A DNA stretch of 64,000 bases from Brachypodius melanocephalos (GCA_013398615.1 VZSR01001459.1:11468497-11532496), one strand, 5' to 3'; positions 10,252 to 23,039 are shown, counted from the stretch's first letter. Numbers and translations: made by a program. The notes: a model not told the origin generated them from the letters alone.

Positions 10252-13200
10252 CCTTGATACTTTTGCAGCAGATAGTTATCTCCAGGTACTCTTTCAAAGA
10301 AATCAGCAAAGCCAGCAACCAGAGGTTTTTGGTAGAGCACTTGTCAAGAAAGTTCTGTAAAGGATTCAACATCTATACAAAATGTGATATTCTAATAAAA
10401 GGGCAAGAGGTGTAGTTAGTGGGACAAGAGTTAATTCTGGGTTTAGCTTCCAGGATTTTGTGAACAGATGCAGAAACAGTGAATTTGCATATAATTTCTC
10501 TCCAGCAATGGAGGTAAATGTGCTTTGGAGTCCACCTGCAAATTTCAACTATAGCAATCCTGTATACGTGTCAACAGACATTTTGCAAGATGGATACATC
10601 CCATACATGCTGTTATCCTTTCTGTGGTTCAGCCTTGCTGCTAGTTAGCCTTTATTAGCTAAATGAGTTAAATGGGAACATTTAACCTTGCAGGACCCTA
10701 GTGATAGGAAGGAAAACCAATCTCTTGTCAGCTAAGCTACTTGTCAGGCAGGTAGTTTACCCAGGAGAAAAAACTGCCTCTCTGTACATATATACATACA
10801 TACGAATATATGCCACGTTGCGCTATTCCTTTTCTTCAACTCCTACTTGAAAGTAACTTGGAGTGCAGTAATTAATTCTGGATTCAGAATATCTGTTTCT
10901 TTTTTCTGTATATAATGGAATAGGCCAAATTAGACCAGTTCATCCAATGAGGATGAATGAATCCCTGGGAACTGGGGACTACTGCAGTCCAGTAGAAGTA
11001 TTCAGAAGATTATAGGACTGAAGTTATTTTCTACCTTTACTGTAAAAACTGATGGTTCTGCCAGCTGCAATTGGTTGAAAACATCTATGAGTACGCTAAA
11101 GGAGAAAAAGTTGGGATTTTTGACTTACAGGTGTAGTTAAACAGATAGCTCTATTTGAAAGAAAAACTTCTGGAATTGTCCAAGAAATGCTGATCTGTTG
11201 ATAGATTTGCTTGGGTTTCTTATCTTTCATCTGCTAAAGCAGTAGCGTAGACAATTCTAATCTAGTCATAATGGAAATCCCAGTCCTAGCATATTGACCA
11301 CAATGGCAGGAGAACAGAATGAGAAGGGAGTACACCGTTGTTAACATAGTCTTTGCCAATAGTAATTTTTAGTCCTATGGTTTGACCAGCAGTTCCTCTG
11401 CAGGTGGGAACAGAGATTCCTTCTCACTGGCTCACAGCATTGTGTTCCTAGCATCAGTCCTGCATTTGAGCTAGAAACTGTGACATTCTAGTAGAAAATG
11501 GTGATTGTAGAGCAAAGCCACTCTTTAACAGGCCAAGAGTAATATCTGAAACAAATAGTGTTTCTGTGAACAAAAAGTGCCATTATACTAGAAGGAACAG
11601 ATTGCTAGACTGTGGCTGAATCAGAAAAGCCCTGAATACCTGCAGTCCAAGGATTGTGGGTGACCTTGATTCCAGATCTTGAAAATAAAGCCTCAACCTG
11701 CTCTTTATTGCATTGTCTCCTTGGGAGGAACAAAGGTTCTACAAAGCTGAGTAGAGCTGAACTGCTTCCCAGATTTTGAATTAGCTTCATGTTGTTAATG
11801 ACGTAAAGAAATCTTAACTCAAAAGGACCCAATGCAATGCTTTGAAGAAGTTAATCATCTGCTGTTCTTGCAGTCACCTGCCAGAGAAAAACTACGTAAA
11901 TTTATACCAGGCAGAGGTCTGACCGCTATTGCTGTAATGGCTGAATCAGCTTTTCTGCATATATCTCTAGTCTGTATTAAAGAAAAGGGAAAGGTCTGTT
12001 GGGTGAATAGAACCCCCTGGGATATTTCTACTATTTTCAAAATAGATGTGTGAGTTTTTATTAGGGAAAAACACTGAAAAAAAGAAATAAAAAGGGAGTG
12101 AGTGTACAGAGCAGATGCATTAGCAGAAAACTGCAGGTTTTTTCTGCCTTAGTCGTCACATGGGGATACCAGCACTTCAGCTCCATAAATCATTTCTGCA
12201 CACAGGGTGTTTACCTTGTTCACACCACAACACCCCCTGGCACACAGACTTTTATGATTTTCAGAAAAGTACATACATATCTCAACATACATGCATACAG
12301 AATCATTTTACATGTATATCTAGAATTGCAATTGCTTCGTTAGTCAAGCTGGTATTTTAGTGGACTGATACTAATCGGAAGTCATTCTATTTGACACTTT
12401 GTGAGGGGGCCAGGGAGGACAACAGGAAATCTTGTTGCAGCCCAAATTATTTAAGTAAAGTCTACACTAATTGCATAAAATGGTGCAGGATTTTGCAACC
12501 CCTCTCCACATTCTAGAATGAATGTGGATTCAATAGATCCTGCATATTGCAGAATCCAAAGCTCTTTTGGACATCTAGGCATTATACCTGAGGGGAGAAT
12601 GAAGGGTTCAAAGGGAGAGAAGAGAGCCTTGATATTAAAGCCAAGTGCAGACATGAGCTGCTGTACATCCTATCCAAGTACAGTATCCTATTAACCAGGT
12701 CTGAATCATGGTGGTTCTTGGAGGTATCTGCACCACAGTCAGCAGCCCCTCTCCTAATGATGAAAGTGGCACTCCTGAATTAAAAAGTGGCACATCTCCT
12801 ACAGCAGACTGAATGACCCCTGATCTGTACAGAGCAATGATCTCACATTTCTCACTACTGGACTCAGCAGAAACAATGCCAGATGAACAGCAGAAAATGC
12901 TATCGCAGCAGCCGCAATTAGTCTCTTATCCTGCCATACAGGGTATGATCTAGGTCAGGGGCCCTGACCTCAGCACACACTCACATGCAGCCAAATAGAC
13001 ACATTCATCCAAAACACTGCAAATGAATTTCAGAACTAGCAGACTGTACAGTATGCACCGAGAATACTATATCAGTGTAGCGTTTTACCAGGGAATTGTC
13101 CTGATCCAGATGTGCTGGTGTGGCTTCCTTCTCCTTTTAAGAGATATACAGATTATCTGAAAGCTATTTTGGCTCAACATTCCCACAGTGGAAGCTCCCC

Positions 13201-16200
13201 AGCCAATACATAGTTATTTTCCCACTGCCAATGAACACAACAATGAATAAATACATGAGAAAAATTTCAGCCTAGTGTAAGTGAGGGCAGGCTATTCTTT
13301 TGTAACACTCTGTCCTTAGGCTTCTATAAGAGCCTCAGAAGGCCTAACAGTAAGATAGCTCTTTGTTTAGCCAGAACATAGCATTCACCAAAACATTTAA
13401 TTAGGAAAGTAGTGACTTGATTGGTCCAGCAGAACTTTGAAAATCATCCAAGAAATTCACAGTAGTAAAAAAGACTCAGCAAACGATGCCCTGGAAGTGT
13501 AAATAATTAGAAAGATGGAATTCCGTTTTGTCTAACATGTAGCAGTGGTTCCTAAATTAGGCAGTTATTTTTTGTTCTTGAGAACATACTACCCACAAGA
13601 ATTCTGAAAGTAGAGTTTAATCTAATCTCAAGTGAGAGGCTTGAGCACTAAGATTATTTTGTTCTTTTTACTTCCTAATATTTATTTTGCAGTCATGAAC
13701 ATTGGGATGTCTAGTGCAGGGTTGACTTCCAAACTGCTCTGAAGGCTGGAGAACCAGCACATAACTATTCTTATCATATTCATATCTATATCTCCAAATG
13801 CTTAGGAAGCACAAATCTGGTTCTCTTTGTTTCTAACAATTATGGTCCATTGTTATGTGGAAAACGCAAACAAGGAAACAGGATAAATTTTCTTTTTAAA
13901 AGGAGGTGTTGGGGCTGATGTCTTTTCAGTGCAGACCTGTCCTTAATTCCCTAAATATCTTGGAGGGAAGTAATAATTACTTCAAAAGGCTTTATGCACA
14001 CACAAAGAAGATGATTTTATGTACAAAAGCCAAAGGCAAAATTAGCATGAACATGGTCCACTATCAAAAATGAAAGGTAAAATAAACATAACCATGATAC
14101 ACTATCAAGCAAATGCTTGGTCCCATACAGACAGGGATCCTGAAGCAGTCTGAGTCACAGTAAGTTTGATTTGTGTACATCCTGTAAAGCCATTTGAAAC
14201 AGACCAGCTGAGGGGAAGCAAATAAACCATCTTTGTGATGTGTGAAATTTTAGGCTGAGAAAGGCATCTGCAGCATTTTTTTTCAGGAACAAGTACTAAG
14301 AAAAAGATATCAAGTGCAGCCTGCATTGCTGAGGAAGCAGAATAGGAGACAGAATGGCAAAACTAGAAGATCAAATGATCCTGAACGAAATTCAAAGAGT
14401 AATCAACTTCAGAAAAACTGTGACTACAAAGAGGTCATGAACTTGGACAAAAAGGACCTGCCAGTTCCATCTGCTCAGACCAGAATGAGTTCTTAACTCA
14501 CTGCTGCAGAGAGCTGCACTATCTCTGAGTAGGGCAAGTAACAGCTAACCTTTTAGATTATTATCACTACTACCACACCAACCGATACCAAGTTTGTGAG
14601 CTAACACAATGTTTCCAGTCTTTCAGTTCAATAGCAGAGTGGGTGTGTGGAAATGTCATCATTTTGGCAATCAATCAGTTTATTAAAGTCTCCACTGAAA
14701 GGCCAAACAAATTCTGTTATGCTGAATGAACAGCAGCACTAGCCAAGCCTGGAAATGAGATGGGAAATTGCTCTTGTGGCAAGCTTAAGAAAAGCCTTTT
14801 TTTCCTTGCTGAAAGCAGCTAGGGTGTGATTTAGTTCTTTCCCTTTACTACCAATATGTGGGTTTACACGAGAAGATGAAACTTGAGACTTGATGATAAG
14901 CATTTAGAAACTGTTTTCTTGAGAAAGTTGGGGATGGGAAGCAGAAATGTATACCTGGGTTGAGGAATGTTGTCAAGGAAGCCTTTGGTCCTAACCAGCT
15001 ATGAATGGTGTGTTGTACTTTGAGAGCAATTTGCTGACTGTGGTCAGAAGCTCATGGTTGCTTCTGAAATCTGCCAGTGGAACTTGTGTCAACAGCAAGT
15101 GCACAGCATGATTTTTTGCTGATGTGACTATTCCTAAAACTATTCAAATATGGGAAAAGGAGCAATGAGATTATTATAACTTTTAGTGTTATGGGACTAC
15201 TGAAAATATTGCCTTGGTTTGGCAATATTACCCCAGCATTCCAAGAGACTTACATATAGTAAAATTGGTAATAGTTTCTCTAGATATTCTGAACAATACA
15301 CTGGGCCACAGGCAAACATAAAGATACAACATCAGTTGGGATGGAAAAAGTGACAGTGTTTTCTAGATTGAATGTGTTTGCAGTAGAGAAACATGCAGAT
15401 TATTTCAGAATGCCACTGCAGTAGCTAGGTGTCATACAGACATCAGCCTATAGCAGTAGAGATGGGGTATGCCAGAGAAACAGGCAATCAATGAAACACA
15501 GAAACATACCCTCTGAGCCTGTTACCATAAAGACTGTTGACTTCTTCTAAACCAATGAGTGCCTAGCAGACAAGCGTGAAAGCAAGTTGCCTGTTTCTCT
15601 CTTCTCCCTCATTCTCTGACCCAGGTTTCATTTATACATACATCCTCAGTAGTTAGAAAGCCAACTCATATAAACAATTAAATCTTATCTGAGAAACCTG
15701 CTTCTTGGCTCTGCTGAAGAAAAGCCTCCTGTAACCCCTACAGGAGTGTATGGGTCAAGACACATAAGAACTTTTCTACTGTATAAGGAAATAATTAATC
15801 AAAATTGTGATTTTGCCCTTCTTCAACTTCCTACACTTGGTGATTGCTCATCTGTCTGATGGCACCTTCCAATTCTAAAATGGATGAAATTTTATTAAAC
15901 TTTCTAATCCAGGGAATTTGGACAGGGAATATCACAGTGCATGGTTACAGGTATTCAGATATTTCCCAACCTATAAATGGCTTAACTTTGCCCACCAATT
16001 CATTTATTCATTCAAGGGTTTACTTTAGGCCCATTTCTTAATTTCATATTAATTTCGTATTCACATTAACTTCTCTTTTTTTTCTCCTTCTCTTTTCCTT
16101 AATTACTTTCGTAACTAGAGAAATAATGAGAATATGCAAGAAGTCCGTAAGATCCCTTTAATCCATGAGATGGGCAGGCAAGGAAACAAATTTCACTACA

Positions 16201-17042
16201 CAGATATTTACCAGAGGAAGCAGAAAAGAGAAGGGATGGGAAAAGTCCTGAAGCATTTCTTTCCTGACCCAGTAACAGCATAGCCAAGGTAGCCTGACAG
16301 TAACATAGTGCTATAGCAGCCATGAGGGTGTGCAGCCATTTATACTGTGGATAAAGGCACTGAAGTGCATTTCAAGATTCGCATCCATCTATTGAAAAGT
16401 TTTCTGGAATTAGTAAGCTACTTCTGTCTCCTAGAGGTGTATGGAAAATGCCAGGATTTAATGCAAATAAGAGGCCTCTCCTAGACACCTCCACTAAATT
16501 CTCTCCCTCCACTGTATATGCACTCTACTTCAGGTCTGCTTTTACGTGCTGTCTATAATGTACCAAAGCATGAATGTATTTGGAAATGAAAAAACGATGA
16601 AGAATATTTTAATGAAGGTGCAGAGTGGCTAATACTTTCTGTGCGAGGTAATTTCCTGTATAGATATTTCTCTTCTCTGAAGCTGGCAGAGGCTTTTCCT
16701 TTTCTTTTTCTGGGTCATACTTTTGGAAATACTAATTTCAGTAAGAAGTTCCTTGAGTGTTCTCAATGGTCAGAAACCCTGTATGCCACAGATGAAGAAA
16801 CCACCCTGGCTTCTCCAGGGAACAGTGGATAACTACAGCTATGTCTCACTGGTGTCAAATAATGTGTTGGTGGTGCAGAAATCAGAGGAAAGCCAGGACA
16901 GAAGAAGAAAATGGCTAGACAAGTTATCACCAATTTATCAAAGTTTTGGCAAATTAATTAGCTAAGCAGCTAAGTCCCTTAAGGTATCTGGTCCTACTGC
17001 ATTGGTAGATTGCTTGTGAGGCACAATGAGCAGGCAGCAATA

Positions 17043-17915
17043 TCATAGAATCATAGAATATGCTGAGTTGCAAGGGACCAATCAGGATTGTCAAGTCCAG
17101 CTCCTGGCCCTTTATAGGACACTCCAAGAACTGTGCCTGAGAGCATTGTCCAAATGCTTTCTGGACTCAGACAGGCTTGGGGTTGTGACCACTTCCCTGG
17201 GGAGCTTGTTTCAGCACTCAACCGCCTTTTGGGTGAAAACCGTTTTTCTAACACCCAACCTAAACCTCTGCTGATTCTGCTCCAGCCATTCTCTTGAGAC
17301 ATGAAGGTGAAGAGATTGGACCTGCCCCTCTGCTGCTCTTCAAGAGGATGTTGAAGATGTCAGTGAGGTCTGACTTCAGTCTCTCCTTCTCTAGGCTGAA
17401 CAAACCAAGTGTCCTCAGCTACTCCTCATAGGGTTTCCCCTCCAAATATGTCCCCATCCTTGTGGCCTCCTTTGGACACTCTCTAATAGCTTCATGGTGG
17501 TGCCCAAGACTGCCTCCAGGACACAAGGCGAGACCATACCAGTGCAGAGCGCAGAGCAAGACAATCCCCTGATGGTCCTGCTGTGCCTAATGCCCCCCAA
17601 GGACACAGCTGGCCCTCCTGACTGAGAGGGCACAGCTAATACAAATCCAACTGACCACTGAGCAGGACGTCCAGGTCTCTTTCCACAGCGCTACTCTCCA
17701 GCCTCTTGTTCCCCAGTCTCCATACACAGCCAGGGTTGCCCTGTCCCAGGCAGAGAATCTGGCACTTGTCCTTGTTAAACTTCATATGGTTGATGATGGT
17801 CCATCTCTCTAATTTTTTGAGGTCTCTCTGCAAGGTCTTTCTGCCCTTCAGGGAAACGACAGCTCCTCCCAATTCAGCGACATCATCACACTTACTATCC
17901 TTTGATTTCTGACCT
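17043..17915 (-). mobile_element. CR1 LINE fragment, 3' part with reverse-transcriptase remnant
   Basis: On the minus strand this ends in tandem ATTCTATGA-type octamers, the hallmark CR1 3' end. Upstream of it is the usual CR1 3' region (complement of tgagttgcaagggacc, ctggccctttataggac and similar). The frame at 17872-17636 encodes a decayed C-terminal piece of the CR1 ORF2 reverse transcriptase, with LQRDLKKLERW, MKFNKDKCQILCLGQGNP and RLESSAVERDLDVL, all familiar CR1 motifs. It is 5'-truncated, as nearly all CR1 copies are, and has stops, so it is dead. It lies in intron 5, in sense with FGD5. Confidence 0.95.
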
Positions 17916-19439
17916 CATTACTTTTGTCCCCATCAGAGCTCCTGTTCCACTGCTAGTGTTTGGGCTGTCCTCCAAGGACAACCTAAAGCTACTTTTTGCT
18001 TTTGTCTTTCCAAGCAGTAGTGGGTATGCTTTGTGTGGTGGCTATTATTCCTTACTACCTTTCAACTAACAGCCAAGAAAGATACTGACAGCAAGGCCAC
18101 CTAAGCTGTGTACCAATCTCCAGCGAAGCAGAGGCAGATCTGTTAAAGGGACACAGAGTTATTCCAGGACAAAGCCACTGGTCGGTTTATGCTGTAGAAG
18201 AATTCTCTATCAGGCACTAAAAGCGATTATTTCCGGGTGTTCTCTCATGTTTCTAACACCAGAATCTGTATTTTCTCTATGGTGACTAGCTGTGTGTCCT
18301 GGGTAACCCAAAATGTTTTGGTATTCCATACCTATCTGAGACCAAAATTGTTGCTGTCTCATTAAGACCCCATGGCACAGCCAGAAACAGAACCAGAGGG
18401 TGCTTGTGTTTTTCAAGTTGAGGTGGCCCAGGCAGAGCTCTCTTGCCTCTTGGCTCTTGCTTTTTTCCCTTTTGTTCTCACAGGGCAAGATAGCTGAGGC
18501 AGCACAGGCAGAAGCTATGCTTTGGTTTGATTTTGTTTCTCTCTGGCCTTAGGAGGGAGTTGCTTCTGGGTGGCAATAGTAGCCCCCTGAGAGGCTGCAT
18601 TTCAAAATCAAAACTTTTAGAGTGAATTTTGCAACATCTGCCGGCAGTGCAACTGGTTGGGGTTGGGCCACTGTTCTTTGTGTGCTTGAGAGTCTATTTT
18701 CTCCCTCTCCCCCACTGGAACAGGGACCCAAGAGAGCAGCACAGCACCAGTGGCTTGGAGGCTGCAGTGGATGCTGCTAGCCTAAGGAACAGGCAGAGAG
18801 GCTGGCACTGCAGATTCACCAAGTTCTTCGGTTCCCGAGTTCCACAGGCCAGAGGGTGCCGGCCACCTTTGTCAATGGAGTTGCTGCCGCTGGAGAGATG
18901 AGAGGGGGGGAGGGCTGCTGCCATCTTTGTCTCCCCACACGCAGTTGTCTGCGGAGGATGCCATCTTGGGAGAGGCACTCTTTGGAGTTTATCTTTGTTT
19001 TTAAAGCATCCACCTCTTAAATTGTCTTAAACCAAACCACTGCGACACAGTGTGGATACCCAGAGCACACTGGCTATTACCAATCTGCATTACCAGAAAA
19101 CAAGAAGCTTAAACGGAAGCAGAGTGAGTCCATTGAAACCAAATCCCCATGCTTCATACCTCTGTTTCCATCTGTCTCACTCTGAAGGGAGAGTGTTCAC
19201 CCCTACTTATCACCATCTCTTTCTCTGCTTATTCTGCATTTTACACCAGTCTCAGCCCCAAGAAGCCCCAGCTGTTGGCCAAAGCCTTTTCCTCTAGATG
19301 ACAAATCATAGATTTGAATGGTTCACAGTAAGCCATTCCTCCTCAAATTCACTTAAATCGCTTCAGTGCTTTTATGTCTTTTAAGTAGCAGCTAAATAAA
19401 AGGGTATCTAGGTTTCAGTGATTAAAATTATTTACTTAC

Positions 19440-19470
19440 CATATGTAATAGCTGGAGCATTTCCACGTAT
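19440..19470 (-). CDS. FGD5: FGD5 coding exon 5 (31-nt microexon)
   Basis: This microexon has a clear acceptor (ctctctccccag|ATACG) and donor (ATATG|gtaagt). Its first base completes Leu1048 (CT|A) and the next ten codons encode YVEMLQLLHM (1049-1058), continuing the first DH helix; human FGD5 reads YVEMLQHLNL. It is separated from exon 4 by only 110 bases. Skipping it would shift the frame and destroy the DH domain, so it should be constitutive. Confidence 0.92.
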
Positions 19471-19580
19471 CTGGGGAGAGAGACAAACTTTTATTAACTG
19501 CCATCAAATGAATACTGAAGGGTGAACTGCAAAGCTTCAATTTTAGAGGAGTAACAGGTAGGCTGTAAAAACAAACTCAC
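19471..19580 (-). other. FGD5: FGD5 intron 4 (110 bp)
   Basis: A very short GT-AG intron with donor gtgagt and a pyrimidine-rich acceptor (tttgtctctctccccag). It separates the 59-nt and 31-nt exons of the first DH helix. Confidence 0.92.
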
Positions 19581-19639
19581 AGTTTTTCTGAAGACATTAG
19601 CTCCTGGGCAATGAGGTAAGCTCTGGACTGGCCTTCTTT
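19581..19639 (-). CDS. FGD5: FGD5 coding exon 4 (start of DH domain)
   Basis: A 59-nt exon lies between acceptor gttgacag|AAAGAAGG and donor AAACT|gtgagt. It encodes residues 1029-1047 (KKEGQSRAYLIAQELMSSEK without the first K, which belongs to exon 3), then two bases of Leu1048. The segment AYLIAQELMSSEK is the first conserved helix of the DH domain (CR1 of Dbl-family GEFs), with the conserved Glu in the ELMSSE part. Human FGD5 has ALVIAQELLSSEKAYV here. An alternative acceptor four bases further on would break the frame. Confidence 0.92.
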
Positions 19640-22359
19640 CTGTCAACAGAAGTCAGAAGCAATTAAGAAATTTCACATTCTATGAATTAAGGCAGTGTTA
19701 GAGAGCACTTTGAACTGACATATTTCTATAGTAAAAATAGTGACCAGACTTTAATTCTTTGTTGTTCTGTGTCTGGCATCCTGGACTTTCCACGACAGGC
19801 CATTTCCCCAGTTAAAATACTAGTAATATAGTACAATATAATAGCTGCTAATACAGACGGCAATTTTGAAAAATGCCTTGTTATTAAAGGAGGAGTGAAA
19901 TTTTCTGTGGATTTTTGCAGGTCAAAAATTTGCCAAAGAAGCAGAAAGTGCTTAACTTTGAACAGGCTAGCTTTACAGCTGTTGAGGATATACCACTTGG
20001 AAAAGGGAGTTCTTTATCAAAACGACCATATTCCAAACTGCTCTGACTGCTGTCAGTGAGACCTGTGGAAGCAAATAGGGCAGAGTTTAGACACTTTGTT
20101 TAGTAAGCACTTTATTGCATACTAAACAAAGTGTCTAAACTAGATGGCCATAAATATCTCCAGAATTAGTTCAGTACTTCACCAGACAACATTGTTTGAA
20201 ATCTCAGAGGCATCTAGTTAACTGGTAGGCATCTTGGAAGACACAGATAATTGTGAAAGAAGCCAGCCGTATGGCTCTGAGGTGCAAGTGGCTAAGAGTA
20301 TTTTGCTCCTACTTCATGACTTATCTTTATGGTAAGAGATGGTCAAAGCATAGAAATATGTACTGAAAGGAATGTAGTGGGAAAAGCTTGACTTTTTCAG
20401 CAGTGATGAAGTAGGGAGCTAAAACAGTGGTCTAGTAGTTGCAAAGAAATGCAGCCCTCAGTGACCTAAAGTGGACTCAGGGGAAATGAATGCAGTATCA
20501 AGTCTTTGTGACAGTGCTTGCCAGACCAAGTATGCTGGTAAGAGGACTCAGTGAAGCAGAAAATCAAGGGTCTCTACATGCCTGCAATGGCCTCAATCTG
20601 CTAAGCAAAGGCTTGGAGTGAGGCCCAGAGGACAGCTTCTGAAGAGGAAACTGGGAGAGAGCTGTACCACAGGACTAGGCACACGACTGGCTGCAGGGAG
20701 TAAAGATTCCTAAAATGCTGGCAGCTTTGCAGTCTTATGATAATCACTTGGACTTTGTTCCAGAAAGTGAATAGTTGAGGGACCTGCACCCACTCTATCC
20801 TCTGTTCCCAGAGATCTGTCTACAGATACTGTTGTGTATCTCACAGTTCATTTCCTGGTTAAACAAACAGCAACTAAATAACACAAGACAGACAATGCAT
20901 AGGGATACTCAGACTTGCCTTAGACAGGCCATGTGACACTGAGGCCTGAATTTTGGCTGACATATTAATCATAAAGATTGATGGCACTTCGGTGACAGCG
21001 CCAGTCACTCACCTCTGAGCATAGTGCCAGCTTTCAGTTGTGCTGACCAAGCTGTTTGCATCACCTTGATCAGAACCAGACTGATCTCCTTAAAAAACGG
21101 AACCAAATTGATCCAGCTCAAAAAATTGTGAGGCTGGGGCAAAAGCTGCCTCCATGGGGCTAGAATGGAATGGTTTGACCTAAGAGGGGCACAGGTAGAT
21201 CATAGAACAATTTTCTAAACGAGAAGCATTAGTATTGTGCAAGTCACTCCTCTGGAGTACTCTTTTGGAGTACCCTCTGCATTTCAAAGCTAGTGAAAAC
21301 ATGGAAGCAGAAGCTCCATTGCTGTGTGTGCCACTAACTTGCCACACTAACATGGACAAATTGGATCTCCTCATGCGCTTTACTATGTGTGTGTTGTACT
21401 TCAGAGATGGCTTGACATAGGTGTATTGTAGCTTGATGGTACTCAGACATGAGTGCTGCTGTCACAATCAGAGCTCATAGCAGATTTATAAGCTTCCGTG
21501 TCTGAGTGACTTGATAATGTTCCTTTTGTAATTATTATGCACTTTGTAGCAGTCCACAGTAGTGTCAATGGTAAGTAAACTGAGGCATCACAAGAACAAT
21601 TCACTTTTTCAGGTAGCTCTGTGAATCAGTGAGAGAGAAGGAAAAGCATCTGTCTTCCAGATCCCATCCTTGAAGAGCTAGATTGCAGCTGTCCTGGAGG
21701 ATCTGCCAGGATTTAATTATATAAATCAAGAGCTGTCCCTTGAAAGGCATCTGAATTAGGTGTTCCTCAAGGCACACAAATCTGTAATTCCCAACTCCAG
21801 CACATTTCAGTTTTGTGTGTGTGCACATGAGTGCACATTTTAATATGTTAAAGGTTTGCAAAACAGAATGATTACTAGAGTCTAGAAACCAAGTTTACTC
21901 AGGGGAAATGTGTAAGCAGCAGCAAAGACATTCTTATGTACTGCTGCTGTTGAGTCCATAGCTGCCCTGCTTGTTTTGAGACCTTTGAGACTGCTTACTG
22001 TTACTTGTTTGTGTGCAGTGCAGGTCTTCTCCATCTGTCTTTTCTGACTCAGTGTAATTTTAAATTCTCAAGATTGCAACTAAGTGCTTTGGAGTGTGAC
22101 ATTTCTCCTGACATTCAAGTCAGGCCTTTCTTGCTGTTTGTTGCCTCCACTGTCCATCTTCAGACTACACTCTTTGCTTTTGCCATGTGCTGTAGAGGTA
22201 AATTATTCCAGGTGCAGCGAGGGAGTAAAGGACTGATGGCTCTGCCATTTCTTAATGAGCACCAGACAAAAAGCAGAGAGAGCTGAGAATCCAGGTTCTT
22301 CTGCAAATTGCTTTTCCTTTTCCAGGTTTCATGCATTAACTATTTTAGGGGGTTTTTAC
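19640..22359 (-). other. FGD5: FGD5 intron 3
   Basis: A phase-0 GT-AG intron of about 2.7 kb. Its one notable structure is the perfect inverted repeat at 20084-20141. Nothing else recognised. Confidence 0.9.
20084..20141. repeat. Perfect 22-bp inverted repeat with 14-base loop
   Basis: The left arm (20084-20105, starting agtttagacactttg) is the exact reverse complement of the right arm (20120-20141, ending gtgtctaaact). The loop is agcactttattgca. No terminal-repeat element or target-site duplication is evident around it. Confidence 0.97.
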
Positions 22360-22489
22360 CTTGTTGGTGAGACTGGGATCACCAAGGCTGCTTTCATCAT
22401 CTTCTGAACTCTTTTGTTCCTCATCTGATGTGACAACTTCCACTGGTGTCACAGAGACGGGGCACACCTTGTAGGGCTCAGTGTATGCA
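22360..22489 (-). CDS. FGD5: FGD5 coding exon 3
   Basis: A 130-nt exon has acceptor tttactgcag|T and donor AAG|gtaaaa. It completes Ser985 (AG|T) and encodes residues 986-1028, beginning AYTEPYKVCPVS and containing TSDEEQKSSEDDES. These closely match the human FGD5 linker between the YVDM region and the DH domain (AYTEPYKVCP, TSDEEQRSSEEED). The acidic serine run looks like a CK2-type phosphorylation substrate, which is inference. It ends in phase 0. Confidence 0.95.
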
Positions 22490-23039
22490 CTGCAGTAAAA
22501 CAGAACAGACTAGCTCAATGGTGTTATTCCCAGACTCGCTGTTGCTCAGACATATAGAATCCCTGCAGAACTGCAGGGCGGGGGTTTTTTTTGGCTGCTA
22601 GGTTCAAACGTAACTATTTAGGCAAGCAGAAGACGCTGAAAGGACCAATGGGAAGTTAACTGAGCTTGTTTAAGCTTCCCAAAAAGATCAGTGTTCTGGC
22701 CCAGTTTGGAGGAAAAACTTCATACTTTGTTGCAACCAGAACTCCTTTGTTCCTCCCTAGTCAATCTGTCAAAATAGATACGTAAAATCACATTAAGACT
22801 TTAAAATTAAAGTTAGATATTGTGACAATGGGTTTTCTGGGAAAACATCAAAAGGATGAGAAATAATGGTAATACCAATGCCATCAATGAAACTACAAGA
22901 TACTCAGGTTCCAGAATCCTCGGGTTGTTTCAAGAGAATATGAGTTCAGGTCCAGAAACCCAGAGAAAGCTGTGCAGTAAGAGTACTGGACCTGGTGTGA
23001 AACACAGGCCCATGCAATACAGGCCCGTGGCTTCACAGG

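Larger units (their letters stand above)
7315..19439 (-). other. FGD5: FGD5 intron 5
   Basis: A phase-0 GT-AG intron of about 12.1 kb inside the DH-coding part. It holds a long CR1 fragment at 17.04-17.92 kb, a mildly CpG-rich patch with two YY1-type motifs at 18.6-18.98 kb, an 18-bp tandem repeat at 10.2 kb and an AT-rich, homeodomain-site-like stretch at 9.0-9.4 kb. No coding exon recognised. Confidence 0.88.

Noticed and set aside
17026..17912. Open frames on the plus strand over the 17 kb region
   Set aside because: They are antisense shadows of the CR1 element.
18694..18978. 94-codon minus-strand frame with KMAAALPPS near its start, as a possible alternative first exon
   Set aside because: It has no clear donor in a phase that fits exon 6. 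The ATGGC is better explained as part of the YY1-type motif.
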